Assembly: GCA_040900105.1 (NCBI GenBank)
Contig: JBBDZP010000040.1
Coordinates: forward strand, 1-21,238
Length of the DNA stretch: 21,238 nucleotides
DNA from: JACPDD01 sp040900105
Lineage (GTDB): Bacteria; Patescibacteriota; Microgenomatia; Levybacterales; UBA12049
Direction of reading: 5' to 3'
Below the pieces are notes generated by a model. The model had not been told where the DNA came from, searched no databases, and saw nothing but the letters and a program-made list of their open reading frames with translations. Position 1 is the stretch's first letter; the number at the start of each line of letters is the position of its first letter. The position numbers and the translations under genes are program-made. Shown here in pieces: positions 1 through 6,127 of the stretch.

Positions 1-20
1 AAATTTGATAAGATAGAGTT

Positions 21-860
21 ATGGGAGATTTAACAGAAGAGAAATTAAAAGACCTGGAACTTAAAGCCGTAAAGATTAGGCAGCTTATTATTGAGATGCT
101 TGTTGAGGCCGGAAGCGGCCATTCCGCAGGGCCACTTGGCATGGCAGATATTTTTACCGCTTTTTACTTTCACATTTTAAACCACGACCCCAAGAACCCG
201 GACATGCCAGATAGAGATAGGCTTATCCTGTCAAATGGTCATATTGTCCCCGTGCGCTACGCAGCAATGGCACTTTCAGGATATTTTCCACTAGAAGAAC
301 TTATGACTTTGCGAAAAATTAATTCCCGTCTTCAGGGTCATCCTCATGCATCTTCCCTTCCGGGCCTTGAGACGACATCCGGGCCCTTGGGAGAAGGACT
401 TTCCCAGGCAATTGGAGTTGCCTTGGCTAGCAAACTGGACGGGAAAAAATTCCAAACATACTGCATAACTTCGGACGGAGAACATCAGGAAGGAAACACT
501 TGGGAAGCAGTTATGTTTGCGGCAAAATACAAAGTTAATTTAATAAACATAATAGACAGGAATTATATCCAGATAGACGGCAATACGGAAGACGTTATGC
601 CTCTTGACCCTCTCAAAGAAAAATATGAGGCTTTCAACTGGCACGTGATTGAAGTTGACGGAAATAACATTAAGGCTTTTGTGGAATCTGTGGAACAAGC
701 AAAAAAATCGGACAAACCGGTTTTCATTATTGCTAGAACCGTCCCCGGCAAGGGCGTTTCCTTTATGGAAAATGACTTTACATGGCATGGTAAACCACCA
801 AGCAAAGAAGAAGCAGACTTAGCTCTGAAAGAGCTAAAGCAACTAGCAACTAGTGGCTAG
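21..860 (+). CDS. Transketolase, N-terminal (thiamine diphosphate-binding) subunit
   Basis: This is the N-terminal half of a split transketolase (279 aa). With the next gene it should move two-carbon ketol units between sugar phosphates in the non-oxidative pentose phosphate pathway. Visible signatures are GSGHSAGP (res 31-38, His34), SNGH (71-74), GPLGEG (121-126), and the ThDP/metal motif starting SDGE (151-154) and ending DRN (179-181). TVPGKG (240-245) and WHG (255-257) close the domain. A single-chain transketolase has over 600 residues; the two halves here total 608, so nothing is missing. There is no Shine-Dalgarno. A weak TAAGAT box lies 6 bases before ATG, but the window starts too close to judge a promoter. 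The last six residues and the stop are encoded by a heptamer repeat (839-866), so the C-terminal tail QLATSG is probably not functional. The fold is certain; the exact sugar substrates are inferred. Confidence 0.95.
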   Translation: MGDLTEEKLKDLELKAVKIRQLIIEMLVEAGSGHSAGPLGMADIFTAFYFHILNHDPKNPDMPDRDRLILSNGHIVPVRYAAMALSGYFPLEELMTLRKINSRLQGHPHASSLPGLETTSGPLGEGLSQAIGVALASKLDGKKFQTYCITSDGEHQEGNTWEAVMFAAKYKVNLINIIDRNYIQIDGNTEDVMPLDPLKEKYEAFNWHVIEVDGNNIKAFVESVEQAKKSDKPVFIIARTVPGKGVSFMENDFTWHGKPPSKEEADLALKELKQLATSG

Positions 861-866
861 CAACTA
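839..866 (+). repeat. 7-bp tandem repeat with a stop codon in every unit
   Basis: There are four units: three copies of GCAACTA and one variant GTGGCTA. TAG occurs at 844, 851, 858 and 865, exactly 7 bases apart. Because 7 leaves remainder 1 when divided by 3, the TAGs fall in all three forward frames. The TAG at 858-860 is the stop of the upstream transketolase half. CTAG is its own reverse complement, so the other strand also has a TAG every 7 bases. The array ends 6 bases before the next ATG. Confidence 0.85.
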
Positions 867-872
867 GAAAAA

Positions 873-1862
873 ATGTTAAATCCATATCTCAAACTAAATC
901 CTAAAATATTTGATAGCGATGTTGAGAAAAAAGCAACGCGCGATGGATATGGTGCGGGCATTGTAGAATTAGGGACACAAAACAAAGATGTTGTTGCTTT
1001 AACCGGAGACCTGTCAGAGTCCACAAGAACGGATGAATTTGCCAAGAAGTTCCCTAAAAGGTTTTTTGAAGCCGGAGTTGCAGAGCAAAATATGGCAGCA
1101 GTAGCAGCGGGACTTGCAAAAGAGGGTAAAATTCCCTTTATCAGCTCTTACGCAACTTTTTCGCCCGGAAAAAACTGGGAAACAATAAGAACTACTATTA
1201 TCTATAACCAGGCAAACGTAAAAATTGCAGGCCACCACGCAGGAATTATGACAGGCCCGGACGGTGCAACCCACCAGGCAACGGAAGACATTGCGATAAC
1301 CCGCCCGTGGCCGGGGATAAGGGTATTTGTCCCTTGCGATGCTATTGAAGCTAGGAAGGCAACTGTAGAAGCTGGAAAATTAAACGGGCCTGTTTATTTA
1401 CGTTTCTCCCGTGACAAAAGCCCAATAATAACTACAGAACAGACGCCTTTTGAGCTTGGCAGAGTCCAAACATTCTGGACAAGCGAGAATCCCCAGGTTA
1501 GTATTTTTGCAACAGGATATATCCTCTACTACGCTCTCCTTGCTGCAGTGGAGCTTGAAGAAGAAGGAATACAAACTTTGGTTTTAAATGTGGCGACAAT
1601 AAAACCGGCGGATGAAAAAGGAATAACCTCGGCAGTAAAAGCAACAGGATGCGCTGTTACGGTAGAGGATCATCAGGTTGCGGGTGGTCTTGGAGGACTT
1701 ATTGCTGAAATTTTGGCAAAAAACATGCCTACACCCATAGAATTCATTGGTCTGCAGGATACCTTTGCAGAGTCAGGGACCCCTTCGGAACTTATTGAAA
1801 AATACGGCCTAGACAAAGATTCTATAAAAGCAGCCGTAAAAAAAGTGATAAGCAGGAAATAG
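873..1862 (+). CDS. Transketolase, C-terminal (pyrimidine-binding and C-terminal domains) subunit
   Basis: This is the second half of the split transketolase (329 aa), the partner of the gene ending 12 bases upstream. The Pyr domain carries the conserved Glu that activates thiamine diphosphate (GVAEQN, res 68-73, Glu71). It also has the substrate-side segment AGHHAGIMTGPDGATHQ (119-135) and ATEDIAITR (136-144). The transketolase C-terminal domain runs from about 195 to the end (VTVEDHQVAGGLGG, 262-275). Split transketolases are usual in archaea and common in CPR bacteria, and also occur elsewhere. A sulfopyruvate or DXP-synthase-like enzyme is unlikely given the paired N-half. No ribosome binding site is visible. 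The two genes are almost certainly co-transcribed and their products should form a heterotetramer. The stop TAG at 1860 is the first unit of a second heptamer array. Confidence 0.95.
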   Translation: MLNPYLKLNPKIFDSDVEKKATRDGYGAGIVELGTQNKDVVALTGDLSESTRTDEFAKKFPKRFFEAGVAEQNMAAVAAGLAKEGKIPFISSYATFSPGKNWETIRTTIIYNQANVKIAGHHAGIMTGPDGATHQATEDIAITRPWPGIRVFVPCDAIEARKATVEAGKLNGPVYLRFSRDKSPIITTEQTPFELGRVQTFWTSENPQVSIFATGYILYYALLAAVELEEEGIQTLVLNVATIKPADEKGITSAVKATGCAVTVEDHQVAGGLGGLIAEILAKNMPTPIEFIGLQDTFAESGTPSELIEKYGLDKDSIKAAVKKVISRK

Positions 1863-1887
1863 CAAATAGCGTTTAGCGTATAGTTAA
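1860..1887 (+). repeat. 7-bp spaced TAG array at the transketolase stop
   Basis: Four heptamers of the form TAGNNNN start at 1860, 1867, 1874 and 1881: TAGCAAA, TAGCGTT, TAGCGTA and TAGTTAA. The first TAG is the real stop of the transketolase C-half. The others fall in the other two frames and then back in frame. The sequence differs from the array at 839-866; what is shared is the 7-base period and the stop triplet. Confidence 0.8.
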
Positions 1888-2086
1888 ATTCCTTAAATCG
1901 TCACTTTTTGCGTATTTCTTGAGAATCGAACGAGTGAAACAGGGGGATGTCCGAGTCGGAACGAAGTTCGGATCGCGGAGGGGGCAACCTTTCCCCGTTG
2001 AGCAAGTGAGATTTGAACGAATGGAGCAAAACTTGTGACGAGAGCTTTTGTTTCTTTTCTCGGCAGAAAAGAAAGAGAAAATTTAT
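1888..2086. other. Non-coding spacer with purine-rich degenerate repeats
   Basis: No convincing gene is present. The middle part is richer in G+C than its surroundings and contains recurring, diverged purine-rich words: GAACGAGTGA (1928), GAACGAAGTTC (1959, a short inverted repeat), GAGCAAGTGAG (2000) and GAACGAATGGAG (2015). A GGGG/CCCC pair (1981-1984 with 1993-1996) could form a small stem. The region ends in the hairpin at 2051-2074. It resembles the remains of a dispersed intergenic repeat. I see no promoter with both boxes. Confidence 0.5.
2051..2074. repeat. Perfect 10-bp hairpin directly before the FAD oxidase gene
   Basis: TTTCTTTTCT and AGAAAAGAAA are exact reverse complements separated by the loop CGGC. 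The right arm ends 12 bases before the ATG at 2087. There is no U-tract after either arm, so it is not a standard intrinsic terminator. It may be a 5' UTR stem or part of the repeat element that fills this spacer. Confidence 0.75.
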
Positions 2087-3730
2087 ATGGATGACAAAAT
2101 CCTTTCCGAGCTTAAAAAAATAGTTGAAACCTCAACTGATGACGCCACTCTTACTGAATTCTCCCACGATGCTTCCCTATTCGAAGTAAAACCCCAAGTC
2201 ATTGTCTATCCAAAAGATGAAAAAGATGTTTCGGAACTTGTTAAATTTATAGCCGCAAAGAAAAAAGATTATCCAGATCTATCTCTAACTGCGCGCTCCG
2301 GCGGAACAGACATGAGTGGCGGCTCTATAAACGATTCTATAATTGTCAACTTCAAATACTTCAATAACACTCCTGCAGTTAAAGGAAACATTGCTACAAC
2401 AGAGCCTGGGGTTTATTACAGGGATTTTGAGAAGGAAACTCTAAAGCAAGGATTAATTTTTGCCTCCTATCCGGCTTCCAGGGAAATTTGCGCAATGGGA
2501 GGAATTGTGAACAATAATGCAGGAGGTGAAAAATCTTTACAATATGGAAAAACAGAACGATATGTAAGAAGAGCAAAAGTAGTGTTGTCGGATGGAAGCG
2601 CTAACGAATTTAAGCCGCTGAATGAGGCGCAGCTTAAGCAAAAAATGGAACTTAAAACACTTGAGGGTGAAATCTATAGAAAAATGTTTGCGCTAATCAA
2701 TAATAACTATGACGAGATTCAAAAAGCCAAACCAAAAGTTTCTAAAAATTCAGCGGGATATTTTTTGTGGAATGTTTGGGATAAAGATACGGGGATTTTT
2801 GATTTAACCAAACTCTTTGTGGGCTCCCAAGGAACTTTAGGAATGCTTACCGAAGCAGATATTGAGCTTGTCCCAATACATAAACACAGGGAGATGATGA
2901 TTATTTTTCTTAAAGATTACTCCCATTTGACCCAAATTATAGATATTGTACTTTCTTTAAAACCAGAAAGCTTTGAATTCTACGATGACAACACGCTCAA
3001 ACTTGCTCTTAAATTTTTTCCTGCATTCGCAAAACTTTTGGGCACAAAGGGATTGCTTAATACCGCATGGGGATTTTTACCGGAGTTTTTTATGCTTATT
3101 TCAGGCGGGTTACCTAAGTTAGTACTACAGGTTGATTTCACAGGCAATAACCCTGAAGAGTTGAAACAAAAAATTAAAATTCTTAGAGAAAAACTAGAGC
3201 CTATTCATCCAAAAACGCGGGTCGCAGTTGATGACCAAGAGAAGAAATATTGGGCTATAAGACGTGAAAGCTTTAACCTTTTGAGGCAAAAAATTAAAAA
3301 TATGCACACCGCTCCATTTATTGATGACTTTGTTATAAATCCTAGAGACACCGCAGAAGTTTTACCACAAGTAAGCGGCATTATAAGAAAACAAAAAGGT
3401 TTTATTTTTACTATTGCCGGCCACGTTGGAGATGGAAATTTCCATATAATTCCCCTTGTGGATATTGAGAAGAGGGAAGTAAGAGATGCGATTCTCCAAA
3501 TTTCCGAACAAGTCTATGATATTGTCATAAAGCATGGAGGGTCAATAACAGGCGAGCATAATGACGGACTTATTAGAACACCCTATCTTGAGAAGATGTA
3601 TGGCAAGAAGATTGTTGACCTTTTTGAAGAGACAAAAAATATTTTTGATCCGCAAAATATTTTTAATCCAAGGAAAAAGGTCAACCCGGATATGAACTTT
3701 GCCCTTTCCCACATCCGCACTAATTGGTAA
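2087..3730 (+). CDS. FAD-binding oxidase, GlcD / D-lactate dehydrogenase family
   Basis: A flavoprotein of 547 aa from the VAO/PCMH oxidase family that includes glycolate oxidase GlcD and D-lactate dehydrogenase. The FAD-binding domain is at about res 35-225, with ARSGGTDMSGGS (69-80) for the pyrophosphate and PASREICAMGGIVNNNAGG (129-147). The FAD-oxidase C domain follows, with GHVGDGNFH (445-453) and GEHNDG (489-494; many relatives have GEHGIG). The end FDPQNIFNPRK is typical. It probably oxidises a 2-hydroxy acid such as D-lactate; the electron acceptor is unknown and no iron-sulfur partner lies nearby. I chose ATG 2087 because the longer TTG reading (2048) begins inside the hairpin and adds a non-conserved tail. 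It lies after the transketolase genes but is separated by the repeat-filled spacer, so co-transcription is unproven. Substrate is inferred. Confidence 0.88.
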   Translation: MDDKILSELKKIVETSTDDATLTEFSHDASLFEVKPQVIVYPKDEKDVSELVKFIAAKKKDYPDLSLTARSGGTDMSGGSINDSIIVNFKYFNNTPAVKGNIATTEPGVYYRDFEKETLKQGLIFASYPASREICAMGGIVNNNAGGEKSLQYGKTERYVRRAKVVLSDGSANEFKPLNEAQLKQKMELKTLEGEIYRKMFALINNNYDEIQKAKPKVSKNSAGYFLWNVWDKDTGIFDLTKLFVGSQGTLGMLTEADIELVPIHKHREMMIIFLKDYSHLTQIIDIVLSLKPESFEFYDDNTLKLALKFFPAFAKLLGTKGLLNTAWGFLPEFFMLISGGLPKLVLQVDFTGNNPEELKQKIKILREKLEPIHPKTRVAVDDQEKKYWAIRRESFNLLRQKIKNMHTAPFIDDFVINPRDTAEVLPQVSGIIRKQKGFIFTIAGHVGDGNFHIIPLVDIEKREVRDAILQISEQVYDIVIKHGGSITGEHNDGLIRTPYLEKMYGKKIVDLFEETKNIFDPQNIFNPRKKVNPDMNFALSHIRTNW

Positions 3731-3733
3731 AAT
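3725..3733 (+). promoter_or_regulatory. Possible extended -10 box for the small membrane protein
   Basis: TG-G-TAAAAT (TG at 3725, hexamer 3728-3733) matches an extended -10 element and overlaps the stop of the FAD oxidase gene. Six bases separate it from the ATG at 3740, as in the clearer leaderless promoters of this window. No -35 is evident. Confidence 0.35.
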
Positions 3734-3739
3734 GTTACT

Positions 3740-3976
3740 ATGACTTGGCAAGATTGGGTTTTATCTATAGGAAATTTTATCTTTGCCGCCGCTCTAATTC
3801 CATCCATACGAAGCTCTAGTAAGCCTGCTCTTTCAACATGCATAATAACGGCAATTGTACTTATTCTTTTTGTGGTTGCTTTTTTATCTCTGCAGTTTTT
3901 TCTGAGCGCTTTTGCTGTTACCTTTAGCGCTATCGGATATTACATCCTCGCCTACCAAAAATACCGCCAGAGGTAG
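3740..3976 (+). CDS. Small multi-pass membrane protein, unknown function
   Basis: A 78-aa hydrophobic protein that I do not recognise. Hydrophobic segments lie at about res 5-22, 34-53 and 55-72, and the C-terminus YQKYRQR is positively charged and probably cytoplasmic. A three-helix layout and the polar residues in the first helix recall PQ-loop/SWEET-like half transporters, but this is only a resemblance. It starts 9 bases after the FAD oxidase stop and overlaps the 3' end of the convergent pgk gene by 47 bases (3930-3976). The amino-acid composition and the close spacing support a real gene. Confidence 0.6.
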   Translation: MTWQDWVLSIGNFIFAAALIPSIRSSSKPALSTCIITAIVLILFVVAFLSLQFFLSAFAVTFSAIGYYILAYQKYRQR

Positions 3977-5036
3977 GTCTAAATTTAGACAAGAGGGCTT
4001 GCAGGCCGGGAAGGGTTTCGCCGGAAAGAAATGCGAGCATTGCTCCTCCGCCCGTTGAGTAAAAAGAAAATTTATCCAAAAGTCCTTCCTTTTTTAGGAA
4101 ATTTAAAGTATCTCCTCCGCCTACAACAGAATACGCTCCGCTTTTAAGTATTGCCTCTGCTATAGCCTTGCTCCCCATACTAGCTGTTTCTCCGTCTTCT
4201 GTTTTACCAACAGGCCCATTCCAAACAACAGTCTTTGCAAGTTCAATTCTATGTAAAAAGTATTCAACGCTTTCCTTAGTGATATCAATTCCATCTTCTG
4301 TAAGCTTTGCTATAAGAAGCGTTGAGCGTATTGTACTCCTCTTTTCATGCTGAAGATTTAAAAGAGTTTCTGTTTCCGCAGCAATTTTTCCTCCTACCAA
4401 AACATAATCTGCAAAATCATCCATTTTGTCAATTAACGGAAGCTTTGTTTCAATCTTTGCTCCGCCCACTATAACAACTAGCGGTCTTTTAGGATTTTCA
4501 AGAATACTAGAAAGAATCCCTATCTCTTTTTGCAGAAGAAATCCCGCAAAATGAGGCAAGTATTTGGCAATTCCTACAACCGAAGCATTTTCTCTATGTG
4601 CTACCCCAAAAGCGTCATTAACATAAATGTCCGCAAGACTTGCCAGTTTTTTTGCAAAATCACCGCTATTATCTTCTTCTCCACTATCAAATCTAAGATT
4701 TTCTAAAAGAAAAAGCTTTGGAGTAATTTCCCATCCGTCGAAGCCATTGATGTTCTGCACTGCCAAATCCGAAACATCTTCTGCTAACTGCTTTTTAAAC
4801 CAATTGGCAATCGGTAAAAGACTAAGGTTACTATCCTTACCCTTTGGCCTCCCGAGATGACTTGCAATAATTACTTTTGACGCCTTACTTAGCAAATACT
4901 TAACAGTAGGAAGAGTCGCGCAAAGTCTTGTATCATCCTCTATTTTTAGATTTTCAGATAATGGAACATTTAAATCCGACCTCAAAAAAACTCTTTTCCC
5001 TTCTATATTTGCTAAATTTATATCCGGCAGTATCAT
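3930..5036 (-). CDS. pgk: Phosphoglycerate kinase
   Basis: Catalyses the reversible transfer of phosphate between 1,3-bisphosphoglycerate and ADP in glycolysis (cytosol). Family signatures are present: FLRSDLNVP (res 17-25), SHLGRPKG (59-66), DAFGVAHREN (141-150), GGAKIETK (191-198), VWNGPVG (271-277), GGGDT (306-310) and STGGGA (327-332). At 368 aa it is shorter than the usual 390-400, mainly through short loops. The normal family end falls near LPGLQAL (342-348). The remaining 20 residues run through a palindrome and into the convergent gene, so they look like read-on rather than a conserved tail. ATG 5036 follows the stop of the CvpA-CAP gene by 3 bases, so the two form an operon driven by the promoter at 6069-6099. 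Confidence 0.96.
   Translation of the reverse strand: MILPDINLANIEGKRVFLRSDLNVPLSENLKIEDDTRLCATLPTVKYLLSKASKVIIASHLGRPKGKDSNLSLLPIANWFKKQLAEDVSDLAVQNINGFDGWEITPKLFLLENLRFDSGEEDNSGDFAKKLASLADIYVNDAFGVAHRENASVVGIAKYLPHFAGFLLQKEIGILSSILENPKRPLVVIVGGAKIETKLPLIDKMDDFADYVLVGGKIAAETETLLNLQHEKRSTIRSTLLIAKLTEDGIDITKESVEYFLHRIELAKTVVWNGPVGKTEDGETASMGSKAIAEAILKSGAYSVVGGGDTLNFLKKEGLLDKFSFYSTGGGAMLAFLSGETLPGLQALLSKFRPTSGGIFGRRGCNIR
3977..3990. repeat. Perfect 14-bp palindrome between convergent genes
   Basis: GTCTAAATTTAGAC is identical to its reverse complement. It begins at the base after the stop of the small membrane protein and lies inside the last codons of pgk. With no GC-rich stem and no T-tract it is a poor terminator, but it could be a protein-binding site or a weak bidirectional transcription end. 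Confidence 0.6.
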
Positions 5037-5039
5037 ATT

Positions 5040-6062
5040 TTAATCACTAAATTCCTGACAAAACATCTCTCCATATACTCCTCCGTCTATAACCCCAATT
5101 CCTATTCTACCAAAATTAGGAGATAAAATATTCGCTTTGTGTCCTGGGCTTTCCATAAGCCCTTTCATTGCTATCCTAACATTTGGAGCAAGAGCTAAGT
5201 TTTCTCCTGCATAAGAATAGGAAATTCCGGCTTTATCCATTCTATCAAAAGGGGAAAGCCCCTCGGGAGTATTGTGAGAGAAATATCCCCTCTGAAACAT
5301 ATCTTCACAGTGTCTTCTGCCAACTTCTGCAAGTGCCTCATCAAATATAATACCCAAAAGCCCCTCTCTCCCCCTTTCTTCGTTTACTAAAACAAGCATT
5401 TCTTGCTCAGACTTTCTATCAACAGAGAATTTATTTGTTGTGAAGTGTAGATTTAAAGATTCGGTGCTTTTAGGTTCAACGGTTAAAAAGTTTAAAGTAT
5501 CTGAAACTGCTCCTCCAAAAACACCATTAAGTTTATTCTCAAATCCCTGAGTATTCGAAACTAAAAGATTGCCTATTTTGGATTCAAAGATGTGGTTTTT
5601 GAGGGTTGGAGACAATGGAAGTGAGACAATAAGGGTGAGGAAAAAAGTAACAATAATCGCACTTGATAAAAATCCCGGAACAATTCCTAAGAGGTTATTC
5701 ACGCGCGCAATTTTAAGATTTGAATAAACTTCTTTTGAGAAGGACAAAGTGGAAAGTCTTTTAAGAAAAACAGATATTACAAATTCAGAGATAAAAGCAG
5801 TTAACATAAAACCCAAAGCATTAGAAAAACCCATAGATAAAGAGAATGTTCTTGTTAAGAGGTTGCCAGAGAAAGCATAATATTTAAGCGCTATCAGAAA
5901 CGAAAGAAGAAAGCTTAAGAAATCAATAAGTCCGCTTACAAAGCCTACGGCATAACCTTCAATGACATAGAAGGCAAATATAAACAGGATCAACATGTCA
6001 ACCCAATTTAACCCAGAAAAAAAAGACTGCAAGATTTGGCCTAAGTGCGCTGCTGAATCCAT
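5040..6062 (-). CDS. CvpA-family membrane domain fused to an extracellular CAP/SCP domain
   Basis: A two-domain protein of 340 aa. Residues 20-150 form a CvpA-like unit with about four membrane helices (22-38, 42-60, 82-100, 128-150). After a linker, residues 218-340 form a CAP domain with the family marks His251 (RRHCEDM), YFSHNTPEG (260-268), GENLA (286-290, Glu287) and SPGHKANIL (305-313, His308). CvpA was named for colicin V production in E. coli and its role is unclear. Bacterial CAP domains act outside the cell, so the CAP part should face out, perhaps on wall or surface partners. I chose ATG 6062: it lies 6 bases after a TATAAT box, while a TTG at 6083 would place the -10 box inside the coding region. 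It is the first gene of an operon with pgk. Confidence 0.88.
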   Translation of the reverse strand: MDSAAHLGQILQSFFSGLNWVDMLILFIFAFYVIEGYAVGFVSGLIDFLSFLLSFLIALKYYAFSGNLLTRTFSLSMGFSNALGFMLTAFISEFVISVFLKRLSTLSFSKEVYSNLKIARVNNLLGIVPGFLSSAIIVTFFLTLIVSLPLSPTLKNHIFESKIGNLLVSNTQGFENKLNGVFGGAVSDTLNFLTVEPKSTESLNLHFTTNKFSVDRKSEQEMLVLVNEERGREGLLGIIFDEALAEVGRRHCEDMFQRGYFSHNTPEGLSPFDRMDKAGISYSYAGENLALAPNVRIAMKGLMESPGHKANILSPNFGRIGIGVIDGGVYGEMFCQEFSD

Positions 6063-6068
6063 GTCTTC

Positions 6069-6099
6069 ATTATATAAAAACAAGGGTTGCTTGTCACAA
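6069..6099 (-). promoter_or_regulatory. Promoter for cvpA-cap / pgk, predicted leaderless
   Basis: On the minus strand a perfect TATAAT (6074-6069) lies 6 bases before ATG 6062. A -35-like TTGTGA (6099-6094) sits 19 bases upstream of it; the overlapping TGACAA would give 17. Transcription would start at or near the A of ATG. The -35 overlaps that of the divergent promoter. Confidence 0.65.
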
Positions 6100-6120
6100 G
6101 TAGCTTCAAAATGGTATCAT
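6091..6120 (+). promoter_or_regulatory. Promoter for the first penicillin-binding protein, predicted leaderless
   Basis: TTGTCA (6091-6096), an 18-base spacer and TATCAT (6115-6120) match the sigma-70 consensus at 5 of 6 positions each. Only 7 bases separate the -10 from ATG 6128, leaving no room for a Shine-Dalgarno. The -35 is part of the inverted repeat CTTGT-C-ACAAG (6090-6100), shared with the promoter on the other strand. Confidence 0.65.
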
Positions 6121-6127
6121 TAGGATT

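Noticed and set aside
839..866. CRISPR repeat or attachment site
   Set aside because: Units are only 7 bases without spacers, and no integrase or cas gene is near.
2051..2074. Intrinsic terminator
   Set aside because: The stem is AT-rich and has no T-run after either arm.
2048..2086. Upstream TTG start for the FAD oxidase (13 extra residues)
   Set aside because: The codon lies within a perfect hairpin and the extra residues are not part of the family; ATG 2087 fits better.
3740..3976. Small membrane protein as part of a PnuC or SWEET transporter
   Set aside because: Only 78 residues with no diagnostic motif; the resemblance is too weak to name.
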